A stretch of 64,000 bases of DNA from an uncultured Bacteroidales bacterium (GTDB taxonomy: Bacteria; Bacteroidota; Bacteroidia; Bacteroidales; Bacteroidaceae). The position numbers and the translations under genes are program-made. The first letter of the stretch is position 1; each line of letters opens with the position of its first letter. Below, one piece after another: positions 10,197 through 19,111 of this stretch. The notes beneath the pieces are model-generated. The model was not told the DNA's origin. It did not search any database and saw nothing but the letters and a program-made list of their open reading frames with translations. The DNA lies in the NCBI GenBank assembly GCA_902800305.1, contig CADCDP010000008.1, positions 1 to 64,000 on the forward strand, read 5' to 3'.

Positions 10197-11576
10197 TTAC
10201 ATCTTTTTAAAGTAGGCATCCACGGCTTCTGCCGTCTTCTTGCCTGATGCAATGGCTCTCACCACAAGGCTGGCACCGCTGGCTGCATCACCGCAGATGA
10301 ATACATTCTCTGGATATTCGGGGTGTTCGGGTTTGAGGAAACCCATAGCGAGGAGCACAAGTTCTGCCTGAATCACTTCTGGCTCTCCTGCCTCCACCAT
10401 GATGGGGCGACCACCTTCTGGGTTTGGTTTCCAGTCGATTGGCTGAACACGTACACCTGTCACGTGCCCGTCTTCACCCAAGAACTCAAGGGTGTTGATG
10501 TTCCAGCGACGGGTACAACCTTCCTCATGCGAAGAGGTGGTCTTGAGGATGACAGGCCAGTTAGGCCAAGGCGTGTTGGGGTTGTGTCCCACAGGAGGCT
10601 TAGGCATAATCTCAATCTGAGTCACGCTCTTGCAACCCTGACGATGAGCCGTACCGATGCAGTCACTACCCGTATCACCACCACCGATGACGAGCACATT
10701 CTTTCCTTTGGCAGTCACACGTTCCTCTTTCGAGAACTCCTTACCAGCCAGCACACGGTTCTGCTGTCCGAGCAGCTCGAGGGCAAGATGAATGCCTTTC
10801 AGTTCACGTCCAGGTGCTTTGAGGTCACGGGCTGTGGGTGTACCTGTAGCAACGACGATGGCATCGAAGTCCTTTTCAAGAGATACTAAATGCTCTAGAT
10901 TATCTAGGACTTCTAGTTTTTCTAGATTAACCGCTGCATCATATACAAACTTCACCCCTTCCTGCTCCATCACATGGATTCTTCTGTCGATAATTTTCTT
11001 GTTCAGTTTGAAGTTTGGAATACCATATCTCAGCAAACCTCCTGCTGCTTCGTTCTTCTCGAAGACTGTCACCTCATAGCCCATGTAGTTGAGGGCATTG
11101 GCAGTGGAGAGTCCTGCAGGACCACTACCGATGACAGCCACCTTCTTGCCATTCCTTTCGGGATGCTCAATGGTCACGTAGCCTTCGAGGAAAGCACGTT
11201 CGGCAATGGCACATTCATTCTCGCGGTTGGTCACGGCATCGCCAGTCGTGAGGTAGAGCACACAAGCCTTCTCGCAGAGGGCAGGGCAGATACGTCCCGT
11301 GAACTCAGGGAAGGGGTTGCTCTTTTTCAGAATCTTGTATGCTGTTTCCCATTCGCCATGATAGAGGGCATCGTTCCATTCGGGGTCTTTATTGCCCAGA
11401 GGACAAGCCCAGTGGCAGAAGGGCACACCGCAGTCCATGCAGCGGCTTGCTTGTTCCTGTCGGTCTTTTGTGTTGAGTGTCTGTTCCACCTCACCAAAGT
11501 CCTGAATACGGTCGTTGATGGGGCGATAGCCCGCCTCTTTACGAGGTACGGTCAGAAATGCTTTTGGATTTCCCAT
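10197..11576 (-). CDS. gltD: Glutamate synthase small subunit
   Basis: FAD/NADPH-binding subunit (459 residues) that feeds electrons to GltB for glutamate formation. The N-terminal cysteine set for iron-sulfur clusters is visible (CMDCGVPFCHWACPLG and CPALCEKAC), followed by the FAD loop VIGSGPAGLS and a second dinucleotide loop VIGGGDTGSDC, and the C-terminal GDAASGASLV. A short run with four CTAG motifs (10894-10926) encodes LEKLEVLDNLEHL in a region where relatives are shorter, so it may be an inserted element. It follows gltB by 142 bases. Confidence 0.96.
   Translation of the reverse strand: MGNPKAFLTVPRKEAGYRPINDRIQDFGEVEQTLNTKDRQEQASRCMDCGVPFCHWACPLGNKDPEWNDALYHGEWETAYKILKKSNPFPEFTGRICPALCEKACVLYLTTGDAVTNRENECAIAERAFLEGYVTIEHPERNGKKVAVIGSGPAGLSTANALNYMGYEVTVFEKNEAAGGLLRYGIPNFKLNKKIIDRRIHVMEQEGVKFVYDAAVNLEKLEVLDNLEHLVSLEKDFDAIVVATGTPTARDLKAPGRELKGIHLALELLGQQNRVLAGKEFSKEERVTAKGKNVLVIGGGDTGSDCIGTAHRQGCKSVTQIEIMPKPPVGHNPNTPWPNWPVILKTTSSHEEGCTRRWNINTLEFLGEDGHVTGVRVQPIDWKPNPEGGRPIMVEAGEPEVIQAELVLLAMGFLKPEHPEYPENVFICGDAASGASLVVRAIASGKKTAEAVDAYFKKM
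10894..10926. repeat. CTAGA-rich in-frame segment in gltD
   Basis: Four CTAG motifs at roughly 9-bp spacing, bounded by TCTAGA at both ends (10894-10899, 10921-10926). It encodes a Leu/Glu-rich stretch in the first dinucleotide-binding domain. Low-complexity sequence or a small inserted repeat. Confidence 0.4.
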
Positions 11577-11718
11577 ATTGCGAAAATTTTCAATTTTCTA
11601 AATGATAGATTACAAATGATAAATGATAAATGAGAAAGGTTGCCCATGACAAAGACGAACGAAGAATGATAAGTTTATCAGTTATCATTTATCATTTGTC
11701 ATTTAGGGCGAAGCCCGC
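11577..11718. repeat. Intergenic inverted AT-rich repeats between gltB and gltD
   Basis: AAATGATAAATGATAAATG (from about 11613) and TTATCATTTATCATTTGTCA (from about 11679) face each other and can pair, and GGGCGAAGCCC follows at 11706-11716, ending against the gltB stop. On the transcribed minus strand this gives a hairpin just after gltB and a larger stem before gltD, so it could limit read-through or stabilise RNA. No gene fits here. Confidence 0.5.
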
Positions 11719-14700
11719 TTAATAGTCCCTCTGCATATCAGCAATTTTCTGTTGCAGTTTCGCCATCTGCTCTTCTTGCAACACACGCTTGTACTCGATG
11801 GGCACCACTTGGATGAAGTCCTCCACGTAGCGGTTCCAATCGTCGAGCATACGTCCTGCAAGGGCACTTCCTGTGTGGAGATAGTGCTGACGGATGAGTT
11901 CGAGCAGTTCCTTGCGGCTTACGGTGTCCTCCACGAGTGAGAGTTCCACCATGTCCATGTTGCAGAAGTAGTCGAAGGTGTGGTCTTTGTCATAGACGTA
12001 AGCGACACCACCGCTCATACCTGCCGCAAAGTTACGACCGGTCTTGCCAAGCACCACCACACGACCGCCAGTCATGTATTCGCAGCAGTGGTCACCAGCA
12101 CCCTCCACAACAGCGATGGCACCAGAGTTACGTACAGCAAAGCGTTCGCCAACACGACCATTCACGTACAGTTCTCCACTTGTGGCTCCATACAAGCCCG
12201 TATTGCCAGCGATGATGTTGTCTTCAGCGCAGAAATCGCTGTTGCTTCTTGCTGGTGGGAGAATGCTGATACGGCCACCAGAGAGACCTTTGCCGAAGTA
12301 ATCGTTCGTTTCGCCTTCAAGTCTCAGGTTCAAACCCTTCACGGCAAATGCTCCAAACGACTGACCTGCCGAACCCTTGAATTTGATGTTGATACATCTG
12401 TCGGGCAGACCCACCTCTCCATATTTCTTCGCAATCACGCCAGAGAGCATCGTACCTACGGCACGGTCGGTATTCTTAATGGCAAAATCAAGATTCACTT
12501 CCTCTTGCCGTTCTATGGCAGGGGTGGCTGAACGTATGATTTCCTCATCCTTCACGCCACTCACCTTCGTGAACTCGCCTCTGTCCCAGTAGAGTGGTTT
12601 GTCTGTCTCTGGCTTGTGGAGCAGACGGGCAAAGTCGATGGTCTTCTGCTTATCGGTAGCCTTTTCGGTATTCACCTCGATGAGTTCCGTATGACCAATG
12701 ATGTCTTTGAGTCCATGCACACCTATCTCTGCGAGGTATTCGCGCACCTGCTCAGCCAAGAACGTGAAGAAATTCACCACGTAGTCAGACTTTCCTCTGA
12801 AACGAGCCCTCAGCGTCGCGTCTTGTGTTGCCACACCTACAGGACAAGTGTTGGTGTTACACTTACGCATCATCACACAGCCCAGCACAATCAGAGGCAG
12901 CGTACCGAACGAGAACTCGTCAGCACCGAGCATCGCCATGAGAATCACATCCTTGGCAGTCTTCAACTGGCCATCCGTCTGGAGGCGCACTTGATTCCTC
13001 AAGCCATTCAGCACCAGCGTCTGCTGGGTCTCTGCCAATCCAATCTCAGGACTGATGCCCGCAAAGCGCATGCTGGATGCAGGGCTTGCACCCGTACCAC
13101 CTTCCGAGCCACTAATCACGATGAGGTCAGCCTTCGCCTTTGCCACACCAGCGGCAATCGTGCCCACACCACTCTCTGCCACCAACTTCACGCTGACAGC
13201 AGCCGTCGGGTTGATGTTCTTCAGGTCGAAAATGAGCTGAGCGAGGTCTTCGATACTGTAGATGTCGTGATGAGGTGGGGGAGAGATGAGCGAGATGCCA
13301 GGAATGGCGTTACGTGTCTTGGCGATAATCTTGTTCACCTTAAAGCCTGGCAGCTGTCCACCTTCACCGGGCTTGGCTCCCTGTGCCACCTTAATCTGTA
13401 TTTCTTCTGCATTCACGAGGTATTCAGCCGTCACGCCGAAACGTCCCGATGCAATCTGCTTCGTCTTGCTGCTGAGGCTCACACCATTCACCTCGGTGTG
13501 GTAGCGCACATTGTCCTCACCACCTTCACCTGTGTTGCTTCTTGCACCCAACTTGTTCATCGCCAGTGCCAAAGCCTCATGTGCCTCAATGCTCAAAGCA
13601 CCGAAACTCATGGCACCCGTCACGAAGTGCTTCACGATGCTCTCCACAGGCTCCACCTCTTCCAGTGGAGTCGGTTTTGCAGCTTTCTTCCATCCGAAGA
13701 AGTCGCGGATGAAGATGGGCTTCTCCTTCTCATCCACCAGCTTCTCCCACTCCTGGAATTTCTTGTACGAACCCAGACGAGTGGCTATCTGCAAGTTGGC
13801 AATCGTGTCAGGATTCCAAGCGTGGAGGATGCCGTCCTTGCGGTAAGAGAACTGTCCGTTGTTGGGCAGGAACTCGTTAATTTCCGCAGGCTTAAATGCC
13901 TCGTCGTGCAGACGGATGGCATCCCTTGCGATGTCCGTCAGTCCGATACCGCCAATGGTGCTCACCTCCGTGCCGAAATAGCGTCTCAACAGGTCTTCGC
14001 TCAGTCCGATGCTCTCAAAGATTTTCGCACCACGATACGAGCGGATGGTCGAAATACCCATCTTCGACATGATTTTCTTCAAGCCCTTATCCACCGCCTT
14101 GATGTAGTGAGCCTCTGCCGTCGCATAGTCCTCCTGAATCTTGTGCCTCTTCACGAGGTCGTCCAGCACGGCAAACGTCATGTACGGACAGATGGCACTC
14201 GCTCCGTAGCCCAACAGCAATGCCGCGTGCATCACCTCACGAATCTCACCACTCTCCACGATGAGGGCTGTCTGCACACGCTTCTGTACACCGATGAGGT
14301 AATGATGCACGGCACTCACCGCCAACAGGCTGGGGATGGCAGCACGCTTCTCGTCGATGTCCCTATCGGAAAGAATCAGGTAGTTCACACCTTCATCCAC
14401 ACTTGCCTCCGCTTCCTTGCAGAGGTCTTCGATGGCTTGACGCAATCCGCTGGCACCCCGCTCGATGTCGAACAGCATGGCCAGCTTCTTGGTCTTAAAG
14501 CCCTTATAACGGATATTGCAGAGGATGTCCAACTGCGTGTTGGTCAGCACAGGCTGAGGCAGACGCACCATCTTACAGTTCGAGGCATCAGGCGTGAGGA
14601 TGTTCGTACCCACCGCACCAATGTACTCCGTCAGCGACATCACCAACTCCTCACGTATCGGGTCGATGGCAGGGTTCGTCACCTGTGCAAACTGCTGTCG

Positions 14701-16242
14701 GAAGTAGTTGAAGAAAATCTGTGGACGGTCGCTGATGACTGCCAGAGGCGTGTCGTTACCCATGGCTGCCACAGGCTCCTGACCTACTGTCGCCATCGGC
14801 ACCACCGTCTTGTCGATGTCCTCCTGACCGAAACCAAAGTTAATCAGCTTACGCTCATAGTTCTCCACGCTGTTCTCCACGTGGCGACCACTCTTTAGCT
14901 TTTCCAACTGGATGCGGTTCGTCGAGAGCCATTCGCGGTAAGGATGAGCCTTGGCGAGCTTCTCCTTGATTTCGCCATCATAGTATATCTTGCCTTCCTG
15001 AGTATCAATCAGAAGTATCTTACCAGGTTGCAGACGACCCTTGCTCACCACTTCGCTGGGTTCGAAGTCCATCACACCCACTTCCGAAGCCACGACCATC
15101 ATGCCGCCCTTCGTTATCGTGTAACGGCTGGGGCGCAGTCCGTTTCTGTCCAGCATACCACCAGCAAAACGTCCATCGCTGAAGAGCAGGGCGGCAGGAC
15201 CATCCCAAGGCTCCATCAGGATAGAGTGATATTCGTAGAACGCCTTCAAGTCTTCGCTGATGGGGTTCTTGTCGTTGAAACTCTCAGGCACCAAAATCGC
15301 CATGGCCTGTGGCAGACTCAGTCCGCTCATCATCAGGAACTCAAACACGTTGTCCAGACTGGCAGAGTCGCTCATGCCCTCCTGCACGATAGGACGGATG
15401 CCCCTGATGTCGCCCAATGCCTCGCTGCTCAACACACTCTCACGGGCTTTCATCCAACCACGGTTACCACGAATCGTGTTGATTTCGCCGTTGTGCGCCA
15501 ACAAGCGGAAAGGCTGCGCCAGTTTCCACTTCGGGAAGGTGTTCGTAGAGAAGCGTGAATGTACCAGCGCCAATCCACTCGTAAAGTACGGGCTTGACAG
15601 GTCGGGAAAATACCGCCTCAGTTGGCCTGAAGTCAACATCCCCTTATAGACCATGTTCTTGCTGTTGAGCGAACAGATGTAGAAGTCCTCGTATATCGAG
15701 TCTGTTGCGACTGAGTCGCAACTACTACTCACCCGATTCTCAATCCTCTTGCGTACCTTATATAATATACGGTCAAAAGTCTCCACCTTCTCTTCACTTA
15801 CGCCCGTCACAAAAATCTGCTTGATGTCAGGCTCCACTTCCCGTGCGCCCACACCCAGCACCTCTGGACAAGTCGGCACCGTGCGTAAGTGCATCAGCGT
15901 CAGACCTTCACGTTCGATTTCCTCAATCATTACACTAAGAATCCTTTCTTGTGCCTTGGCATCCTTCGGCAAGAACACCAAGCCCGTTCCGTACATCCCT
16001 TTTTCTGGTACAGGAATACCCTGCAACAGAATAAACTCGTGCGGAATCTGCACCATAATGCCCGCACCGTCGCCCGTCTTGTCGCGTGTTTCCGCTCCAC
16101 GGTGCTCCATGTTTTCCAGTACCTTCAGCGCATTATCCACCAGTTCATGGCTCTTACCGCCATGAATGTTGACCACCATGCCCACGCCACAAGCATCATG
16201 CTCGTAGGCTTCGCTGTACAATCCTAAATTACGTTTTACCAT
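11719..16242 (-). CDS. gltB: Glutamate synthase large subunit
   Basis: Ammonia-assimilating enzyme, 1507 residues, making two glutamates from glutamine and 2-oxoglutarate. The class II amidotransferase domain begins after a short propeptide (HDACGVGMVV, nucleophile at about Cys18); the central and FMN-binding synthase domains follow (GARSNTGEGGEDN, AQGAKPGEGGQLPG, SGSEGGTGASP, and the cluster CNTNTCPVGVATQ), then the C-terminal beta-helix (AGNTGLYGATSGELY). Around residues 174-184 the stretch SSSCDSVATDS is encoded by a palindrome (15704-15722) absent from the normal family layout as I remember it. A good promoter lies 43 bases upstream. Confidence 0.97.
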   Translation of the reverse strand: MVKRNLGLYSEAYEHDACGVGMVVNIHGGKSHELVDNALKVLENMEHRGAETRDKTGDGAGIMVQIPHEFILLQGIPVPEKGMYGTGLVFLPKDAKAQERILSVMIEEIEREGLTLMHLRTVPTCPEVLGVGAREVEPDIKQIFVTGVSEEKVETFDRILYKVRKRIENRVSSSCDSVATDSIYEDFYICSLNSKNMVYKGMLTSGQLRRYFPDLSSPYFTSGLALVHSRFSTNTFPKWKLAQPFRLLAHNGEINTIRGNRGWMKARESVLSSEALGDIRGIRPIVQEGMSDSASLDNVFEFLMMSGLSLPQAMAILVPESFNDKNPISEDLKAFYEYHSILMEPWDGPAALLFSDGRFAGGMLDRNGLRPSRYTITKGGMMVVASEVGVMDFEPSEVVSKGRLQPGKILLIDTQEGKIYYDGEIKEKLAKAHPYREWLSTNRIQLEKLKSGRHVENSVENYERKLINFGFGQEDIDKTVVPMATVGQEPVAAMGNDTPLAVISDRPQIFFNYFRQQFAQVTNPAIDPIREELVMSLTEYIGAVGTNILTPDASNCKMVRLPQPVLTNTQLDILCNIRYKGFKTKKLAMLFDIERGASGLRQAIEDLCKEAEASVDEGVNYLILSDRDIDEKRAAIPSLLAVSAVHHYLIGVQKRVQTALIVESGEIREVMHAALLLGYGASAICPYMTFAVLDDLVKRHKIQEDYATAEAHYIKAVDKGLKKIMSKMGISTIRSYRGAKIFESIGLSEDLLRRYFGTEVSTIGGIGLTDIARDAIRLHDEAFKPAEINEFLPNNGQFSYRKDGILHAWNPDTIANLQIATRLGSYKKFQEWEKLVDEKEKPIFIRDFFGWKKAAKPTPLEEVEPVESIVKHFVTGAMSFGALSIEAHEALALAMNKLGARSNTGEGGEDNVRYHTEVNGVSLSSKTKQIASGRFGVTAEYLVNAEEIQIKVAQGAKPGEGGQLPGFKVNKIIAKTRNAIPGISLISPPPHHDIYSIEDLAQLIFDLKNINPTAAVSVKLVAESGVGTIAAGVAKAKADLIVISGSEGGTGASPASSMRFAGISPEIGLAETQQTLVLNGLRNQVRLQTDGQLKTAKDVILMAMLGADEFSFGTLPLIVLGCVMMRKCNTNTCPVGVATQDATLRARFRGKSDYVVNFFTFLAEQVREYLAEIGVHGLKDIIGHTELIEVNTEKATDKQKTIDFARLLHKPETDKPLYWDRGEFTKVSGVKDEEIIRSATPAIERQEEVNLDFAIKNTDRAVGTMLSGVIAKKYGEVGLPDRCINIKFKGSAGQSFGAFAVKGLNLRLEGETNDYFGKGLSGGRISILPPARSNSDFCAEDNIIAGNTGLYGATSGELYVNGRVGERFAVRNSGAIAVVEGAGDHCCEYMTGGRVVVLGKTGRNFAAGMSGGVAYVYDKDHTFDYFCNMDMVELSLVEDTVSRKELLELIRQHYLHTGSALAGRMLDDWNRYVEDFIQVVPIEYKRVLQEEQMAKLQQKIADMQRDY
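15704..15722. repeat. In-frame 19-bp palindrome in gltB
   Basis: GTTGCGACT-G-AGTCGCAAC is a perfect palindrome around one central base, inside the amidotransferase domain of gltB. It encodes part of a Ser/Cys/Asp-rich loop. Unlike the other inserts it is not of the CTCTCCCC type. Confidence 0.55.
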
Positions 16243-16284
16243 TGTTATCTGTGTTTTATTTCCTTGCTTTCTGTTAATTTGGCT

Positions 16285-16293
16285 GCAAATTTA
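16285..16293 (-). promoter_or_regulatory. Promoter -7 box of gltB
   Basis: On the minus strand TAAATTTGC matches the Bacteroidetes -7 consensus TAnnTTTG, with TTTTG 22 bases further upstream as a candidate -33 box. It lies 43 bases before the gltB start. It probably drives the run from gltB onward. Confidence 0.65.
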
Positions 16294-16409
16294 CGGCATT
16301 TATTTCATTTTGTTGCAAAATATTTTCAAAAACTTTCATTTTGTACTATAAATATTTTGAATTGGTATAAAAAAGACACCATTTCGGTGCAGTTGGCGAC
16401 CAAAAATAA

Positions 16410-16565
16410 TTATTGGAACAAATTATTGGTAATTGTTGGAAATTATTGTTTATCTTGCGCCGCAGCGCAAGAGCCACAAATACTTTTTTGTTCTTGCTCC
16501 TTCGCCGCCAAGGCGGCTTGGAAAAACAATAATTACCAATAATTGACAATAATTTGTTCCAATAA
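16410..16565. repeat. 156-bp palindromic element with 42-bp terminal inverted repeats
   Basis: The ends 16410-16451 and 16524-16565 are inverted repeats matching at about 38 of 42 positions. The centre holds two GC-rich hairpins: CTTGCGC/GCGCAAG (16454-16471) and CCGCC/GGCGG (16505-16516). It lies between the divergent gltB and C69 peptidase genes and encodes no protein. Its form fits a MITE-like or REP-like element. Confidence 0.65.
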
Positions 16566-16611
16566 TTGAAGGTTTTTTATTGCGACTGGCTTATAAATCA
16601 CGATTTTTATG

Positions 16612-16620
16612 TAGATTTGC
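16612..16620 (+). promoter_or_regulatory. Promoter -7 box of the C69 dipeptidase gene
   Basis: TAGATTTGC matches TAnnTTTG and lies 23 bases before the ATG at 16644. No clear -33 TTTG is seen at the usual distance. Confidence 0.5.
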
Positions 16621-16643
16621 ATCTATAAATACCAAAACTAAAT

Positions 16644-18290
16644 ATGAAAACAAAGAATTTCTTTTTATGTGTCATGTTTCTTTTGACATTTTACGTTCCA
16701 CATTTCACATTTCATGCGGTGGCTTGCACCAACATCATCGTAGGGAAAGGTGCAAGTGCTGACGGGAGTGTTTTCGTGAGTTATAATGCAGACTCATACG
16801 GCATGTATGGCAACATCTACCATCATCTGGGTGGCATCCATGCCAAAGGCGAGATGCGCAAGGTGTATGACTGGGATTCGAACAAGTATCTGGGAGAAAT
16901 ACCACAGGCGGAGCGCACCTACACCGTGGTGGGACAGATGAACGAGCACCAGGTGAGCATCACCGAGACCACCTACGGAGGACGGGAAGAACTCTGGAAG
17001 ACGGAGGGACTCATCGACTACGGTTCGCTCATCTACATCACGTTGGAACGCGCCACCTCCGCACGCAACGCCATCGACATCATGGCCTCGCTGGTCGATA
17101 CCTACGGCTACTGCTCCGAGGGTGAGAGTTTTTCCGTTTGCGACAAGAACGAGGCGTGGATTCTGGAGATGATTGGTAAGGGGGCTGGCGAGAAAGGAGC
17201 TGTGTGGGCAGCTGTGCGCATCCCCGACGATTGCATCTCTGCCCATGCCAACCAAAGCCGCATCACCCGTCTGAGCCAGTACGACAAGCGGCAGGTGCTG
17301 TACTCCAAGGATGTCATCAAGTTTGCACGTCAGAAAGGCTACTTCACGGGCAAGGACTCCGAGTTCTCGTTCCGCGATGCTTACGCCCCCAACGACTTCG
17401 GTGCCGTGCGTTATTGCGAGACCCGTGTGTGGAGCATCTTCAACCGCTTCTGCGATGGCATGGACAAGTATGTGGACTACGCCAAGGGCAACGACCTGAA
17501 GGGAGAAATGCCCCTCTACCTGAAGCCCCGCCGCCAGCTGCTGGTGCAGGATGTGATGAACGCCATGCGCGACCACTACGAGGGCACACCCTTCGACATA
17601 CGGAACGAACTGGGTGCAGGCTCCTACAATATGCCCTACCGTCCCACACCCTTGGAGTGGGAGAGTGAGGGAAAGAAATACTTCAACGAACGCCCCATCT
17701 CCACCCAGCAGACAGGCTTCTGCTTCGTGGGACAGATGCGTTCCTCGCTGCCCGATGCCGTGGGCGGTATTGCGTGGGTCACCAACGACGACCCCAACAT
17801 GGCTCCCTTCGTCCCACTCCATTGCTGCCTCACCGAAGTGCCCTCCTGCTTCCGTCGGATGGTGGGCGTGCAAGACGACGTGACTTTCTCGTGGGAGAGT
17901 GCCTTTTGGGTGCAGAATGCCGTGAGCAACATGGTCTATCCCTACTATGAAAAGATGTTTCCCGACGTTCAGAAAGCCCGTGAAGCCTTGGAACAGACCT
18001 TCATGCAGATCGTGAATGCCACCCCCGACACCGCATCGTCAGAAACCCTCCAGCAACAGAGCCATGCAGCAGCCCAAGAGATGATGGCCACGTGGACACG
18101 CCTGTTCCAGTACCTCGTGGTTCGTCACTTAGACATGGCCACCAAGAAAGTAGAAGAAAGCGGAGCTTTGTTTGCCCCCTTCAAGAAAACAGTCCACGGC
18201 ATAGCCGAGCCGCCCGTGCGTCCTGGCTATCCAGAAGCGTTCCGAAAAAAGATTGTGGAAGAAACTGGAGAAAAATATCTGATGCCATGA
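16644..18290 (+). CDS. C69 family dipeptidase (secreted)
   Basis: A 548-residue N-terminal-nucleophile peptidase. After a signal peptide (FFLCVMFLLTFYVPHFTFHA) comes AVACTNIIVGKGAS; Cys at about residue 28 is the conserved first residue of the mature enzyme in family C69 (PepD-like), which cleaves dipeptides. Other family parts are SYNADSYGM, TYGGREELW and DKNEAWILEMIGKG. The presence of a signal peptide places it in the periplasm or outside. It shares four bases (ATGA) with the regulator gene behind it, so both are made from one message. Confidence 0.92.
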   Translation: MKTKNFFLCVMFLLTFYVPHFTFHAVACTNIIVGKGASADGSVFVSYNADSYGMYGNIYHHLGGIHAKGEMRKVYDWDSNKYLGEIPQAERTYTVVGQMNEHQVSITETTYGGREELWKTEGLIDYGSLIYITLERATSARNAIDIMASLVDTYGYCSEGESFSVCDKNEAWILEMIGKGAGEKGAVWAAVRIPDDCISAHANQSRITRLSQYDKRQVLYSKDVIKFARQKGYFTGKDSEFSFRDAYAPNDFGAVRYCETRVWSIFNRFCDGMDKYVDYAKGNDLKGEMPLYLKPRRQLLVQDVMNAMRDHYEGTPFDIRNELGAGSYNMPYRPTPLEWESEGKKYFNERPISTQQTGFCFVGQMRSSLPDAVGGIAWVTNDDPNMAPFVPLHCCLTEVPSCFRRMVGVQDDVTFSWESAFWVQNAVSNMVYPYYEKMFPDVQKAREALEQTFMQIVNATPDTASSETLQQQSHAAAQEMMATWTRLFQYLVVRHLDMATKKVEESGALFAPFKKTVHGIAEPPVRPGYPEAFRKKIVEETGEKYLMP

Positions 18291-19006
18291 GAAAACTGCC
18301 CCTTGTCGTGTTCCTGTCGCTGGTGGTGAGTGCCTTGCTTGCCAGCCTTGGCAGTTGTCACTTGCAAGCACGAAGCATCGACAACGACGTGCGTCTGGCA
18401 TTGTCGCAGACCTTGCAGGAGCGTCCCACCTATGTGGTCGATGCCGACACCATCCGTGTGTATCGTAGCTATATTACCGTGGCTGAGGTGCGGGACACCG
18501 CATCCATTTCGGTGAAGACTGTGCGTCGTGCGGGACAGGAAGTGGCAGTGCTCGAAGCCAATGCTGGCTATTCGTTCCTCACCCTCCTTTCATTGTCCGA
18601 CCAGCGTCCTGCTGCCGCATTGATGGCAGTAGCGGCATTATGGCTTGTGGGCTGTTGGTGGTATCGGCGTAGGCATCCAGAGGTGCAGTTGGTGATAGCC
18701 ATTCCGAACGGTGGCATTGCTTTTGGTGGTCTCTTCTACGCTCCCAAAGAGGGTCGTTTCTCCACTGCCAACGGCGAAGAAGTGCGCCTCACTCCCATGC
18801 AGCGGCAACTGATGGAGCTATTCTTCCGTTCCCCCTCTCACACCCTCACCAAACAGGCCATCTGCGATGCCCTTTGGCCTAAGAAACCCGATGCCAACGA
18901 CACGCTCTACACCCTCATCCGTCGTCTCAAACCTGTTATTGAGGGGCAGAGCCAGTTGAAAATCGAGTCAGAGCGAGGCCATGCCTATCGCTTGATAGAT
19001 AAATAG
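18287..19006 (+). CDS. Membrane-anchored winged-helix regulator
   Basis: A 239-residue protein with an unusual order: a hydrophobic N-terminus (residues 5-24, ending in LGSC, which could be a lipobox), a periplasmic stretch of about 75 residues, a membrane helix (AALMAVAALWLVGCWWY) followed by Arg residues, then a cytoplasmic C-terminal winged helix (LTPMQRQLMELFF, LTKQAICDALWP, LYTLIRRLKPVIE, ESERGHAYRLI) of the OmpR/PhoB type. ToxR-like proteins have the reverse order. It lacks a receiver domain, so the signal probably arrives from the periplasm. It is co-translated with the dipeptidase and stands directly before a gene with three direct repeats upstream, its likely target. Confidence 0.85.
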   Translation: MRKLPLVVFLSLVVSALLASLGSCHLQARSIDNDVRLALSQTLQERPTYVVDADTIRVYRSYITVAEVRDTASISVKTVRRAGQEVAVLEANAGYSFLTLLSLSDQRPAAALMAVAALWLVGCWWYRRRHPEVQLVIAIPNGGIAFGGLFYAPKEGRFSTANGEEVRLTPMQRQLMELFFRSPSHTLTKQAICDALWPKKPDANDTLYTLIRRLKPVIEGQSQLKIESERGHAYRLIDK

Positions 19007-19015
19007 ATAGACGTT

Positions 19016-19043
19016 TGTCAGAAAGATGTCAGACAAATGTCAG
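19016..19043 (+). promoter_or_regulatory. Triple TGTCAG direct repeat, probable operator
   Basis: TGTCAG begins at 19016, 19027 and 19038, exactly 11 bases apart, i.e. on one face of the helix. OmpR-type winged helices bind tandem direct repeats with 10-11-bp spacing. The block ends 33 bases before the -7 box of the next gene and just above its weak -33 region, the position of an activator site. The candidate binder is encoded immediately upstream. Confidence 0.65.
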
Positions 19044-19076
19044 GGAGTTTTTTCTTCCTGAAGAGAAACTGTTCCA

Positions 19077-19085
19077 TACCTTTGT
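19077..19085 (+). promoter_or_regulatory. Promoter -7 box of the outer-membrane gene
   Basis: TACCTTTGT matches TAnnTTTG, 26 bases before the ATG at 19112. The -33 region holds only T-rich sequence with no TTTG, consistent with a promoter that needs an activator. Confidence 0.6.
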
Positions 19086-19111
19086 GGCACAAAACCATCA
19101 AACCACAAAGT

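Noticed and set aside
12616..14898. 760-codon + strand open frame opposite gltB
   Set aside because: gltB on the other strand is certain; the antisense translation is rich in His, Arg and Cys without any domain.
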